Positions 1 through 8,736 of a DNA stretch of 64,000 bases are shown here, piece by piece (the stretch's first letter is position 1; each line of letters begins with the position of its first letter). Location of the stretch: positions 676,361 through 740,360 of the forward strand of contig NZ_LJIX01000006.1 of NCBI RefSeq assembly GCF_001420595.1, written 5' to 3'. The DNA is from Cytobacillus solani. GTDB taxonomy: Bacteria; Bacillota; Bacilli; Bacillales; Cytobacillaceae. Position numbers and translations under genes: made by a program. The notes beneath the pieces are model-generated. The model did not search any database. It had not been told where the DNA came from and saw only the letters and a list, made by a program, of their open reading frames with translations.

Positions 1-450
1 CATCTTGATATCGATTCCATCGAAACCCTTGAAGAGGCACTGGGGGACTTTAACGGGACCATTTTCTTTATCTCACATGACCGATACTTTATCAATAAAA
101 TTTGTGAGCGAGTGATTGTTTTAGAGAATCACTCATTAAAAAGCTATCAGGGTAATTACGATCATTTTAAATTGGAGAAGGAGAAGGCAGGCATCTTAGA
201 GAATAAAGCTCCTATTGTAAAAAGTGAGAAAGTGAAAAAACAAAGGAATATTTATGACAACCCTAAAAAGGATGCAGCAAAGGCCAAGGCTCTGTCAAAG
301 ATAGAAAGTCTGGAACGAGAAATAATGGAGATTGATATAGCCATGTCAGCTGATCCGATTGATTATGGACAGCTAAATAAGCTATATGAAAGGAAGCTTG
401 AGTTAAATAAAGAACTAGAAGCCGTGATGGAAATGTGGATAAATGATTAA
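1..450 (+). CDS. ABC-F family ATPase, C-terminal part (truncated by window start)
   Basis: The reading frame is open from base 1 to the TAA at 448-450 and codes for 149 residues. The fragment begins inside the second ABC domain, just after Walker B: an LDIDSIE D-loop region is followed by the H-switch motif SHDRYF (local residues 25-30). After the domain comes a lysine- and glutamate-rich, coiled-coil C-terminal extension of about 80 residues, as in ABC-F proteins. ABC-F proteins have no membrane domain; they act on ribosomes as translation factors or as antibiotic-resistance factors. The fragment cannot tell these two roles apart. A macrolide-type efflux gene lies 1.6 kb downstream, but an unrelated leftward gene separates them, so a shared resistance role is only a possibility. 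Confidence 0.85.
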   Translation, partial: HLDIDSIETLEEALGDFNGTIFFISHDRYFINKICERVIVLENHSLKSYQGNYDHFKLEKEKAGILENKAPIVKSEKVKKQRNIYDNPKKDAAKAKALSKIESLEREIMEIDIAMSADPIDYGQLNKLYERKLELNKELEAVMEMWIND

Positions 451-459
451 CTAAAAATT

Positions 460-503
460 GGTGCCTGTCCCCAACAGATTCAAGGGAACAGGCAGCTTTT
501 TTT
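460..503. terminator. Intrinsic terminator between convergent genes
   Basis: Inverted repeat with arms GTGCCTGTCCCC and GGGAACAGGCAGC around an 11-base loop, followed by seven T. It closes the ABC-F gene and could also serve the leftward epimerase gene. The arms resemble the dispersed GGGACAAGG/CCTTGTCCC repeats seen elsewhere in the window. Confidence 0.75.
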
Positions 504-533
504 ATGGTTATTCCTTTTTTGTATTGAACCTTC

Positions 534-1580
534 TCAAATTTCCCCCTTTTTACTTTCTTGTAGACATAGCTCAAGCAGCACCTGCTCTTTCGTAAGTGAG
601 ATCCCTGCTCTTCGTTCCATGCTATCCCTTACTTTCTCCCATTGATAAATATCGTAAATCGTATCCTCAAGAGGACGAAAGGCAAGACCAGAATTAACAG
701 CTTTATCAATATTGAAAGAAAAAGTTCCTTTCCACGGTTTTGCTTGACCTTCTAGTGGGGAGCACTCAGGGATCCATAGCGGCATCTCTGTCCACGGCTG
801 TACTTTGTGCTTCAATAAAAATGTCTCTTCTGCCCATACGAATTGGGCATTGCTATTTGAAACGACTTTACAAGTGTTCAATAGCTCTTCTATCGTCAAT
901 ATATTTTTAGGGCCAGTAACATTGAATGTTCCTGCCTTTCTCTTTTCCGCCATAGTAAGCACCCATGACGCAATATCTTTAATATCAATCAATTGAACAG
1001 GGCGGGATGAGCGTCCAGGCACCAATATGTTTCCGCCTTTAGCAACACGCTGAACCCAGTATGGAAGACGATCCGTATAATCAAAAGGTCCGACTAGAAG
1101 ACCTGCCCTAACATGTAACACACTGCCAGGCCAATGTTTTTCTGCTTCTGCTTCACATAATGCTTTCAGCTCTCCGTAATATTCGTAAGGGGAGAGTTTA
1201 CCTGCTTCAACATCAGCTAATTTATCCTCGGGCAGCATGGATAGTAACGGATAGTCTTCCGCAATATTAAGTGGAATCCAATCTTTATAGACAGAGATGC
1301 TTGAAATAAATGTATAATGCTCAATATTATCTCCCAGCACATCTGCAACCTTTTTTATTTGGTGAGGAGCAAATCCGCATGTATCTATTAATACATCCCA
1401 TTTTCTGCTTTCCAGCGATGCTATATCTATATTTCTATCACCAATTAACTGTTCAACCTCAGGGAATATTTCTTTATTCGTGCCGCGGTTAAATAAGGTA
1501 ACTTCATGCCCTCTTGCTAAAGCTTCTTCAACTAAAGCTCTTCCTAAAAAACGAGTGCCTCCTAATATAAGAACTTTCAT
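534..1580 (-). CDS. NAD-dependent epimerase/dehydratase (extended SDR)
   Basis: This 348-residue protein starts with a Rossmann dinucleotide motif (GGTRFLG, residues 7-13). It has a serine pair near residues 93-94 and a YGELK sequence (Y135xxxK139) as a candidate catalytic Tyr-Lys pair. These mark the extended short-chain dehydrogenase superfamily, close to the nucleotide-sugar epimerase and CSP41-like branch. Members use NAD(P) to oxidise, epimerise or dehydrate sugar nucleotides, but no substrate can be named from sequence alone. The protein should be cytoplasmic, with no signal or membrane segment. The ATG at 1580 has a GAGGAGAA ribosome site just upstream. The gene stands alone and faces the ABC-F gene. 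Confidence 0.8.
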   Translation of the reverse strand: MKVLILGGTRFLGRALVEEALARGHEVTLFNRGTNKEIFPEVEQLIGDRNIDIASLESRKWDVLIDTCGFAPHQIKKVADVLGDNIEHYTFISSISVYKDWIPLNIAEDYPLLSMLPEDKLADVEAGKLSPYEYYGELKALCEAEAEKHWPGSVLHVRAGLLVGPFDYTDRLPYWVQRVAKGGNILVPGRSSRPVQLIDIKDIASWVLTMAEKRKAGTFNVTGPKNILTIEELLNTCKVVSNSNAQFVWAEETFLLKHKVQPWTEMPLWIPECSPLEGQAKPWKGTFSFNIDKAVNSGLAFRPLEDTIYDIYQWEKVRDSMERRAGISLTKEQVLLELCLQESKKGEI

Positions 1581-1761
1581 CTATTCTCCTCCACCCAAGT
1601 TTTATATAAAGTAAATTCTTTAATCATTTATAAAACGATTTTCCTTTGCAAAAAGATATGTGGAGTGAAATAATTTTATCCCTTTATATTAGAAAAATTA
1701 GTGATACTAAAATTTTCTAGGGGGGCAGATAAAAAATTTGTGTGAAATATTTAAAAAATAT

Positions 1762-1790
1762 TTGTATCAAAGAGGCACTTTTGTTATGAT
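1762..1790 (+). promoter_or_regulatory. SigA-type promoter of the leader/efflux transcript
   Basis: A -35 box TTGTAT (1762-1767) and a -10 box TATGAT (1785-1790) are separated by exactly 17 bases. The predicted start near 1797 lies about 28 bases before the leader peptide start, so this promoter would transcribe leader, attenuator and the MFS gene. Confidence 0.6.
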
Positions 1791-1824
1791 TAAATCACTT
1801 ATAAATGAAATGGAGGTTTTCCTT

Positions 1825-1869
1825 TTGACAGCATCAATGAGATTAAGATTCCCACTTATCATTCGTTAA
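1825..1869 (+). CDS. Leader peptide of inducible efflux gene (MTASMRLRFPLIIR)
   Basis: A 14-codon open frame starts with TTG at 1825, preceded by the ribosome site GGAGG (1812-1816), and ends with TAA at 1867-1869. The peptide contains the R-L-R core. In known macrolide-inducible leaders of the ErmD class, an Arg/Lys-X-Arg/Lys core makes drug-bound ribosomes stall; leaders described for mef-type efflux genes are very similar. It is followed by a GCTCTG/CAGAGC hairpin (1886-1905) and an intrinsic terminator (1961-1989), then by an MFS gene. Codon-level stalling is inferred. The frame, ribosome site and downstream hairpins are visible directly. Confidence 0.8.
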   Translation: MTASMRLRFPLIIR

Positions 1870-1885
1870 TTTAATACGCTTGATA

Positions 1886-1989
1886 GCTCTGCCTATGTTC
1901 AGAGCAACGGGATTGGTCTGTTTATTTTTAAGGAAACCTATATTTAACGGTTATTTAAAAAAGAGGGGATGAGTCTGCCCTCTTTTTTT
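1886..1989 (+). promoter_or_regulatory. Transcription attenuator upstream of MFS gene
   Basis: Two hairpins follow the leader peptide: GCTCTG at 1886-1891 with CAGAGC at 1900-1905, and AAGAGGG at 1961-1967 with CCCTCTT at 1978-1984 followed by a T run. The second is a typical intrinsic terminator, and it stands about 100 bases before the efflux gene that it would silence. Ribosome stalling in the leader would be expected to alter folding and allow readthrough. The exact alternative structure was not derived. Confidence 0.7.
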
Positions 1990-2091
1990 GTTGTCTTTAA
2001 AAAGCTATTGTCATAATTAGAGCGGTACAATCTTATGGATGTAGGTGAAGCATTTATAAAAAAAATTTTATAGGAAATGGGTTGTTAATCA

Positions 2092-3339
2092 ATGAAAACA
2101 AAAAGTAATCAAACTAAGGAGAATTGGCTAAGGAATATTGTTCTCTTTTTAACTAGCCAAACGATCTCACTTTTTGGGTCATCTTTAGTTCAATACGCCA
2201 TTATGTGGTATATCACTTTAGAGACTGAATCTGGTATGATGATGACGCTGTATATTATTTGCGGTTTTATACCAACGTTTCTTTTATCCCCAGTTGCTGG
2301 GGTTTGGGCAGATCGATATAATCGAAAAATGCTGATTATGTTAGCGGATGGTCTTATTGCATTGTCAACATTAATTCTTGCTATTCTCTTTTTAATGGGA
2401 TATGACGCAATTTGGCTGCTTTTTGTAATGGCGGCAATTCGTGCCCTTGGAACAGGAATTCAAACGCCTGCCGTTGGTGCCATTTTACCGCAAATTGTTC
2501 CAAAGGATAAACTAACAAAGGTGAACGGAGCAAATGGCAGTATTCAAGCCGTTATCATGTTCGTATCTCCGATGGTGAGTGCAGCCTTATTAGGAATGGC
2601 CTCAATTGAAATTATATTTTTTATTGATGTCATAACTGCAGCCATCGCAATTGTCACACTGCTTGCCTTTTTAAAAATCTCTGTGCATGAGAAAGCAGCA
2701 GAGAAACAAACAACGAGTTACTTCAGTGACTTTAAACAAGGGTTACAATATGTAAATAAGCATGATTTTCTGAAGAAATTCTTCTTATTCTTTGCTGTCT
2801 TTTTTGTACTGATGGCACCTGCAGCCTTTCTTACACCATTGCAGGTGACACGAAGCTTTGGCGATGACGTCTGGCGATTGACTGCAATCGAAATTGCCTT
2901 CTCCATTGGTATGATGGTTGGTGGAGGTATTATTGCTTCCTGGGGAGGGTTCCCGAATAAAGTGAAAACTATGGGGTTTGCTAGTGTCATAATGGGAGCC
3001 TGTACATTTGCACTTGGCATTGTTCCTGGTTTTTGGATTTATTTAATTTTCATGGCACTATTCGGAGTTGCCATGCCTATTTTTAATACGCCAGCAACAG
3101 TGCTGCTGCAGGAGAAAATAGAAGAAGATTATTTAGGCAGAGTTTTTGGGGTAATGGGGATGATCTCAACCTCAATGATGCCGCTTGGCATGCTCATATT
3201 TGGTCCAATCGCTGACTTTGTTAAAATTGAATGGCTGCTAATAGGAACGGGAGTATTCATGATCGTACTAGCGATTCTTTTAGGCCGAAGCAAAATATTA
3301 TTGGAAGCGGGCAAGCCTTCACCGCAATCACAGGAGTAA
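2092..3339 (+). CDS. MFS transporter, DHA3 macrolide-efflux type (Mef-like)
   Basis: This 415-residue protein has about twelve hydrophobic segments and the MFS motif A after helix 2 (GVWADRYNRK, residues 70-79). The sequence pattern matches the DHA3/MFS_3 group that contains MefA: an N-terminal SLFGSS-type helix 1, a QTPAVGAILPQIVP segment and a YLGRVFG segment near the C terminus. Members export hydrophobic drugs such as 14- and 15-membered macrolides by proton antiport. The upstream leader peptide and attenuator strengthen the macrolide assignment, because such control is known for ribosome-targeting antibiotics. Start ATG 2092 is kept, although the upstream ribosome site (GGAAATGGG) is weak. 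The exact drug range is inferred. Confidence 0.85.
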   Translation: MKTKSNQTKENWLRNIVLFLTSQTISLFGSSLVQYAIMWYITLETESGMMMTLYIICGFIPTFLLSPVAGVWADRYNRKMLIMLADGLIALSTLILAILFLMGYDAIWLLFVMAAIRALGTGIQTPAVGAILPQIVPKDKLTKVNGANGSIQAVIMFVSPMVSAALLGMASIEIIFFIDVITAAIAIVTLLAFLKISVHEKAAEKQTTSYFSDFKQGLQYVNKHDFLKKFFLFFAVFFVLMAPAAFLTPLQVTRSFGDDVWRLTAIEIAFSIGMMVGGGIIASWGGFPNKVKTMGFASVIMGACTFALGIVPGFWIYLIFMALFGVAMPIFNTPATVLLQEKIEEDYLGRVFGVMGMISTSMMPLGMLIFGPIADFVKIEWLLIGTGVFMIVLAILLGRSKILLEAGKPSPQSQE

Positions 3340-3343
3340 ATTA

Positions 3344-3380
3344 AAAAGACGTCTCTACTTATAAGTAGGGACGTTTTAAA
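3344..3380 (+). terminator. Intrinsic terminator after MFS gene
   Basis: Hairpin with arms ACGTCTCTACTT and AAGTAGGGACGT, flanked by an A run before and a T-rich stretch after, only a few bases downstream of the MFS stop codon. Confidence 0.75.
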
Positions 3381-3491
3381 TTTTAATTCCTTTAAAGTGT
3401 ATTTTTAAAATTCCTTGCACAATTTAAATGTATCAATTATAATCAAAAATAATAAATTTTAAATTATTGAATTATTATGAAAATAATTAAA

Positions 3492-3787
3492 AACGATGAA
3501 GAGAAAAAGTAGGATTAAGCTATTTTACACAGAGAGCTTCGGTAGCTGAAAAGAAGCAAAAATACTTATCTGAACAATGGCCTCTGAGTTTCGTGCTGAA
3601 AGTATTTAAAGATACGAGTAGGTTCCGACGAGATTTGGTACTCGTTATCCATACCACAGTATTTAGGGAGAATTGATACACCCGTGTACTTGTTAAGGCT
3701 GTTTTGTGTGAGCAAACAGTAAAGTAAGGTGGTACCACGTGAATAAACCACGTCCTTATCCAGTTGGATATTGACGTGGTTTTTTTG
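3492..3787 (+). ncRNA. T-box riboswitch, probably methionine-specific
   Basis: The element ends with the conserved T-box core AAGGTGGTACCACG (3726-3739), followed by a terminator hairpin ACCACGTC/GACGTGGT and T run (3747-3787). Stem I is recognisable: an AGTA loop-E strand near 3509-3512, paired segments TATTTT/AAAATA, an AGAGAGC apical region, and the 3' specifier strand GAACAATGG at 3572-3580. The most fitting specifier codon by position (before G-CCTCTGAG) is ATG at 3577-3579, but CAA or AAT one register away cannot be excluded. Uncharged tRNA would favour antitermination. A methionine signal fits the downstream SAM-hydrolase and ECF importer genes. Confidence 0.9.
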
Positions 3788-3839
3788 TTTTTCTAAAAAA
3801 ATGTTTAGTTTTAAAAGAAAAATGATTGGAGGAGCTAAC

Positions 3840-4697
3840 ATGAATAATTTTTTAGTATTGCAATCGGATTTTGGTACGGGGGATGGTGCGGTAAGTGCCA
3901 TGTATGGTGTTGCGCTGTCTGTGAATCCTTCCGTTCGGGTTTTTGACCTTACCCATGATATTCCTCAATACAATATTTGGGAGGGAGCGTATCGCTTATA
4001 CCAAACAATTTCATATTGGCCAGAAGGTACGGTATTCGTATCTGTTGTCGACCCAGGTGTAGGGTCTGAGCGAAGAAGCATTGTTGTAAAAACATCAACA
4101 AATCATTACATCACAACACCTGACAATGGAACACTAACGCAGATTAAGAAGCACATTGGCATAGTTGAAGCAAGAATCATTGATGAGAAAGTGAATCGTC
4201 TGCCGAAATCTGGGGAGTCTTATACATTCCATGGCCGTGATGTGTATGCATTTACTGGTGCCAGACTTACATCAGGGGTCATTCCTTTTGAACAAGTGGG
4301 TCCCGAGATTGACGTTGATTCTATTATTGAGCTGCCGGTGACTGATGCAAGCCTGAATAAGAGGAAAATTATAGGAAACATTGATATTCTTGATATTCGA
4401 TTCGGTAATCTGTGGACCAATATTGACCGCGAATTGTTTAAGCAACTGGAAATTGAATACGGTGATTCTTTCGAAGTAAAGATCGAGAATGAAACACGTC
4501 AGGTGTATAAAAATATTATGACATTTGGAAGATCATTCGCGGATAGTCATTTAGGTGAACCATTGCTTTATGTAAATTCACTGGATAAAATTGGCGTTGC
4601 ACTGAATCAAGGATCTTTTGCAAAGGCTTATCATGTCCAATCAGGTGCAAACTGGAAAATATTTATACAAAAAGTTCCGAATATTGCATATAATTAA
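3840..4697 (+). CDS. SAM hydrolase / SAM hydroxide adenosyltransferase (DUF62)
   Basis: This 285-residue protein carries the family signatures SDFG (residues 9-12), DPGVGS (71-76), PDNGTL (94-99) and FHGRD (130-134). The family splits S-adenosylmethionine into adenosine and L-methionine, using an activated water or hydroxide. The ATG at 3840 follows a strong GGAGGAGC ribosome site; the frame is also open upstream into the T-box terminator, but that extension is not expected to be translated. It is the first gene after the T-box and leads an ECF importer operon, which suggests a methionine or SAM-derived salvage role. Whether the operon recovers imported SAM or related nucleosides is inference. 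Confidence 0.9.
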   Translation: MNNFLVLQSDFGTGDGAVSAMYGVALSVNPSVRVFDLTHDIPQYNIWEGAYRLYQTISYWPEGTVFVSVVDPGVGSERRSIVVKTSTNHYITTPDNGTLTQIKKHIGIVEARIIDEKVNRLPKSGESYTFHGRDVYAFTGARLTSGVIPFEQVGPEIDVDSIIELPVTDASLNKRKIIGNIDILDIRFGNLWTNIDRELFKQLEIEYGDSFEVKIENETRQVYKNIMTFGRSFADSHLGEPLLYVNSLDKIGVALNQGSFAKAYHVQSGANWKIFIQKVPNIAYN

Positions 4698-4726
4698 ATA
4701 CAAATTTGTAAAAGGGGATGTTTAGC

Positions 4727-5284
4727 TTGAAAGGAAATCAATTATCTATTAAAACAATTGTGGCAATTGGAATTGGAGCAGCTGTATTCATTATTTTAGC
4801 GAAATTTGCCGCTGTGCCTTCACCAGTTCCAAATACCTCGATTCAAACATCTTATGCATTTTTAGCTTTAATGGCTGTTGTCTTTGGTCCAATTGCTGGC
4901 GGGTTAATTGGCTTAATCGGTCATGCACTCAATGATGCGATTTCATATGGATCCGTTTGGTGGAGCTGGGTGGCTGTATCAATGATTGTAGGACTATTAA
5001 TTGGTCTGGCGGCAAAGAAATTGGATATTGAATCAGGAATTTTTAATACAAAAAAAATCATTACTTTTAACATTGTTCAGGTTATTGCTCAAGGTTTCGG
5101 TTGGTTTTTAGTCGCACCTGCATTGGATATTTTAATCTATGCGGAGCCAGCGAACAAAGTTTTCCTGCAAGGTCTTTTTGCCGGGGTATCGAACATGGTA
5201 ACAGTTGGTGTGATTGGAACATTATTATTAGCAGGTTATGCAAAAACACGCAGCCGAAGCAATAGTTTAACTAGAGAATTATAG
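4727..5284 (+). CDS. ECF transporter S component, UPF0397 type
   Basis: This 185-residue, very hydrophobic protein has five or six membrane segments and begins [20 protein letters not shown], the typical UPF0397 opening. S components bind the substrate and dock on the shared EcfT/ATPase module. A TTG start at 4727 is chosen because the AAAGGGG ribosome site lies at good spacing; an in-frame ATG at 4718 sits too close to that site. The substrate is not known from sequence. The T-box and the SAM hydrolase just upstream point to a methionine- or SAM-related compound, whereas generic annotation pipelines often call this family riboflavin-type without proof. Confidence 0.85.
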   Translation: MKGNQLSIKTIVAIGIGAAVFIILAKFAAVPSPVPNTSIQTSYAFLALMAVVFGPIAGGLIGLIGHALNDAISYGSVWWSWVAVSMIVGLLIGLAAKKLDIESGIFNTKKIITFNIVQVIAQGFGWFLVAPALDILIYAEPANKVFLQGLFAGVSNMVTVGVIGTLLLAGYAKTRSRSNSLTREL

Positions 5285-5329
5285 ATTAATTATTTTCAAA
5301 TGCTAAAAAAGAGTGGCTAGGAGAAAAAA

Positions 5330-7042
5330 ATGAAAAAGAGAGTCATTGAATTTAACAACTATAGTTTTAAGTATCATAGTCAGGCAGCGCCAACCCTTCA
5401 TGATATTAATATTACTATTTTCGAAGGTGAAAAGGTATTAATTGTAGGACCTTCTGGCTCGGGGAAAAGCACGATTGGTCATTGTATCAACGGGCTTGTC
5501 CCCTTTTCTTATAAAGGTGAAGCGACTGGAAGCCTTAAGATTATGGGAAAAGATGCGCATAGTTTAGATATCTTTTCTCGGTCGAAAATAGTGGGGACTG
5601 TTTTGCAAGATCCTGATGGACAATTTATTGGACTAACAGTAGGAGAGGATATTGCCTTTTCCTTGGAAAATGACAGTACGGAACAAGGGATCATGAAGAA
5701 TCTAGTAGAGGAGACGGTAAAAACGGTAGAAATGGATGAGTATCTATCATCCTCTATTCATCATCTTTCAGGGGGACAAAAACAAAGAGTATCACTCGCA
5801 GGAGTGATGGTGGATAAGGTTGAGATCATATTATTTGACGAACCTCTTGCAAACCTTGATCCTGCCACTGGTCAATATGCGATAGAATTAATTGATCGAA
5901 TTCATAAAGAAACGAATACGACAGTCGTTATTATTGAGCATCGCTTAGAGGATGTACTGCATCGACATGTGGACCGTATTATTGTTGTTGATGATGGCCG
6001 TATCGTTGCTGATATGTGTCCAGATAAGCTTTTATCTAGTGTAATCCTAGAATCTAGCCATATTCGTGAGCCATTATATGTTAGAGCGGCTAAATATGCA
6101 GGATGTGATGTGATAGAGGAAATGAAGCCTTCACAACTGCACTCATTTTCCATAGAAAGCTGCAAAGATAAACTTTTAGATTGGTTTGAGAAAGCCAATG
6201 AAGCGGTGCCAAAAGAAATAAAATTACCTATCCTTCAATTGAAGGATATATCTTTTCGTTATGCTCCCGGTCATGAAACAATCAAGGGAATATCGTTGTC
6301 TGTAGAGAAAGGGGAAATGGTAAGTATTGTTGGCAAAAATGGGGCGGGAAAGTCAACCCTATCAAAGATCATATGCGGATTTGAAAAGCCTCGCTCAGGT
6401 AGTATCCTTTTTAAAGAACAAGACATAACTGGTGATACGATTAAGGAACGATCTTTTCGGATAGGAATGGTCATGCAAAACCCGAACCATATGATTTCGA
6501 AGCATCTCGTTTTTGATGAGGTTGCATTAGGTCTTATTATTCGAGGTGTCCCTGAGAATGAGGCGAAGAAGCAAGTGGAGAAAGTGCTTAAAATTTGTGG
6601 GCTTTATCCATTCCGAAATTGGCCTATATCGGCATTAAGCTTTGGGCAAAAGAAACGTGTGACCATTGCATCCATATTAGTATTGGAGCCTGAGGTTATG
6701 ATTTTGGACGAGCCGACAGCTGGACAAGATCTACGGCATTATACGGAAATGATGGACTTTTTGGCAGAATTAAATCGCCAGGGAATGACGATTCTACTAA
6801 TCACGCATGATATGCATTTGATGCTTGAATATACAACACGGGCGATCGTAATGAACAAGGGGAGAATCATAGCTGATGATCCGCCATCAATGATTTTGAC
6901 TGATTCAGAGATTACGCGTCAGGCGAATTTAAAGGAAACCTCTCTATTGGTTCTAGCGAAACGTGTGGGGATAAAAGAGCCAAAGGAATTTGTTGAGCAT
7001 TTTATTGCATATGATCGGGAGGTTAGAAGACAATGGCAGTAG
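5330..7042 (+). CDS. ECF transporter double ATPase (fused EcfA1-EcfA2)
   Basis: Two ABC ATPase domains are fused in 570 residues. The first has Walker A GPSGSGKST (40-48), signature LSGGQ (146-150) and Walker B leading to DE near 170. The second has Walker A GKNGAGKST (335-343), a degenerate signature LSFGQ (436-440) and Walker B near 455-461. Such tandem ATPases (YkoD type) power ECF vitamin and metabolite importers by ATP hydrolysis at the inner membrane face. A linker of about 60 residues joins the halves. The gene lies between S and T component genes, and its end overlaps the next gene by 10 bases, implying translational coupling. Confidence 0.95.
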   Translation: MKKRVIEFNNYSFKYHSQAAPTLHDINITIFEGEKVLIVGPSGSGKSTIGHCINGLVPFSYKGEATGSLKIMGKDAHSLDIFSRSKIVGTVLQDPDGQFIGLTVGEDIAFSLENDSTEQGIMKNLVEETVKTVEMDEYLSSSIHHLSGGQKQRVSLAGVMVDKVEIILFDEPLANLDPATGQYAIELIDRIHKETNTTVVIIEHRLEDVLHRHVDRIIVVDDGRIVADMCPDKLLSSVILESSHIREPLYVRAAKYAGCDVIEEMKPSQLHSFSIESCKDKLLDWFEKANEAVPKEIKLPILQLKDISFRYAPGHETIKGISLSVEKGEMVSIVGKNGAGKSTLSKIICGFEKPRSGSILFKEQDITGDTIKERSFRIGMVMQNPNHMISKHLVFDEVALGLIIRGVPENEAKKQVEKVLKICGLYPFRNWPISALSFGQKKRVTIASILVLEPEVMILDEPTAGQDLRHYTEMMDFLAELNRQGMTILLITHDMHLMLEYTTRAIVMNKGRIIADDPPSMILTDSEITRQANLKETSLLVLAKRVGIKEPKEFVEHFIAYDREVRRQWQ

Positions 7043-7866
7043 AAATGCTATCGTATATTGACCGAAAAACTCCTATCCATCAGCTAACCGGAGTAACAAA
7101 GCTCATTTGCTTTATTGTATGGTCGTCTGCTGCAATGCTGACGTATGATACTCGTATTCTTGCCTTTCTTTTTATTTTTAGTATTGTCATTTTTATTGTT
7201 TCAAAAATAAAGGTATCTGAAGTTTCATTCGTTCTTATATTTATTCTGGTTTTCTTGTTCATCAATAATATGGCTATTTATCTATTCTCTCCTCAAGAGG
7301 GAGTGAAAATCTATGGCAGCAGTCATGTTTTAATTGAGATAGCTGGAAGATATAATGTCACAATCGAACAAATTTTTTACCAATGCAATGTAACGTTAAA
7401 ATATTTCGCCGTTATCCCAATAGCATTACTCTTCATTGTTACGACTCACCCAAGTGAATTTGCGGCTTCATTGAACAAAATTGGTGTGAGCTATCGAATC
7501 TCTTATGCTGTTGCTTTGGCACTTCGTTATATACCTGATGTTCAACGGGATTTTCGAACCATTGCTCTTTCGCAGCAAGCTCGGGGGATTGATATGTCCA
7601 AAAAAGAAAAATTGCCAATCCGCATAAAAAATGCTGCCTCCATAATATTTCCGCTTATTTTATCTAGTCTTGATAAGATTGAGACAATAAGTAATGCAAT
7701 GGAACTTCGCGGTTTTGGAAAAAGTAACAAAAGGACCTGGTATAGTGCGCGCCCCTTTCAGAGAGGAGATTATGTAACACTATTTGTATTTGGAGTAATC
7801 TTTGTGACTGCAATGGTAGTTACCTTTCATGACGGAAACCGTTTTTATAATCCTTTTGAATCGTAA
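7033..7866 (+). CDS. ECF transporter T component (EcfT/CbiQ family)
   Basis: This 277-residue membrane protein has about five transmembrane segments and the two coupling-helix signatures of EcfT proteins: ARG at residues 183-185 and LRG at 225-227. These contact the ATPases and transmit their motion to the S component. The ATG at 7033 overlaps the end of the ATPase gene by 10 bases. With the preceding two genes it completes one dedicated ECF importer, all downstream of the T-box. Another 32 bases separate its stop from the convergent TetR gene, with no clear terminator. Confidence 0.92.
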   Translation: MAVEMLSYIDRKTPIHQLTGVTKLICFIVWSSAAMLTYDTRILAFLFIFSIVIFIVSKIKVSEVSFVLIFILVFLFINNMAIYLFSPQEGVKIYGSSHVLIEIAGRYNVTIEQIFYQCNVTLKYFAVIPIALLFIVTTHPSEFAASLNKIGVSYRISYAVALALRYIPDVQRDFRTIALSQQARGIDMSKKEKLPIRIKNAASIIFPLILSSLDKIETISNAMELRGFGKSNKRTWYSARPFQRGDYVTLFVFGVIFVTAMVVTFHDGNRFYNPFES

Positions 7867-7897
7867 TTGTTTTAGAAAGCATGATATGAAACCAAAG

Positions 7898-8509
7898 TTA
7901 AGGGAGAATTCTCGTCTCCCTGTTTCCTATAAACGACTCTGCTGGATAGTAATTTAATATTTTTACAAGCTGCTTTGCCATATAGTCTGGGTCCGGTTCA
8001 AGTCCGTTCTTTATCCAGTCCATAATCAGACCTAGAATTCCATTGGCATAAAAGGATGTATAAAGATTATTATCCAAGTTAGAATCATTGGGTGTTAATA
8101 GAATAATGTCCTTTTTGAAAAATTTCGCGATGGATTGTAAGAACGATTCCTCAAATCCAGGTATTGATTTGAATTTTTCCCAAAGCTTGTAGAAATCTTT
8201 ATTTTCCATAATGTAGTCAAATATAATAATGTCTGAATGGGATAGAGTGTTCATATGAATAAGTGTTTTTCTTTTGTAGGGATATTTAAATGTTTCTATA
8301 AGCTCCCTCGTTCTGTCAGAGATTATTTCTTCTGCCAATTCTTCTTTAAAATTATAATGCCGGTAGAAGGTTGCCCGATTATAATCTGCCTGATTCACAA
8401 TGTCCGTCACGGTAATTTGGTCATAGCTTTTTATTTCCATTAATTTGATAAAAGCTTGCTTGAGCTGTGCCTTTGTTCTGCGTACTCGTCTATCGATATT
8501 TTTATCCAT
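7898..8509 (-). CDS. TetR/AcrR family transcriptional regulator
   Basis: This 203-residue protein has an N-terminal TetR DNA-binding domain: residues 8-55 include ITVTDIVNQADYNRATFYRH, a clear helix-turn-helix. The remaining C-terminal region is helical and would form ligand-binding and dimer interfaces. Start ATG at 8509. It is divergent from the flavoprotein gene at 8737, with about 230 bases of AT-rich DNA between, so that gene is a plausible target. The ligand is unknown. No clean operator palindrome was found in the intergenic space. Confidence 0.88.
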   Translation of the reverse strand: MDKNIDRRVRRTKAQLKQAFIKLMEIKSYDQITVTDIVNQADYNRATFYRHYNFKEELAEEIISDRTRELIETFKYPYKRKTLIHMNTLSHSDIIIFDYIMENKDFYKLWEKFKSIPGFEESFLQSIAKFFKKDIILLTPNDSNLDNNLYTSFYANGILGLIMDWIKNGLEPDPDYMAKQLVKILNYYPAESFIGNRETRILP

Positions 8510-8736
8510 AATTGTCTGCTGCTCCTATTATTTTTTATATACACATTTATGATATCTGTTGTTTATCTATACAATTAATAGAATTTTACTGATTGATTGA
8601 TTTGACCTTAGAACATTATAGTAGGTAAAAGGGGATCTATATTTTCTTTAATTGATTGAATTTTCCCTCTTTTTGAAATTGTATTATATCATATTATTAT
8701 TAGGCTCGGATACATTTGTAGGGGAGGATTGAAGAT

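Noticed and set aside
1-3339. A mobile mef-msr(D)-like resistance element
   Set aside because: The ABC-F and MFS genes are separated by an oppositely oriented epimerase gene, and no transposase or conjugation gene is present.
3771-3839. Upstream extension of the SAM hydrolase reading frame
   Set aside because: It would start inside the T-box terminator with TTG and no ribosome site; ATG 3840 has GGAGGAGC.
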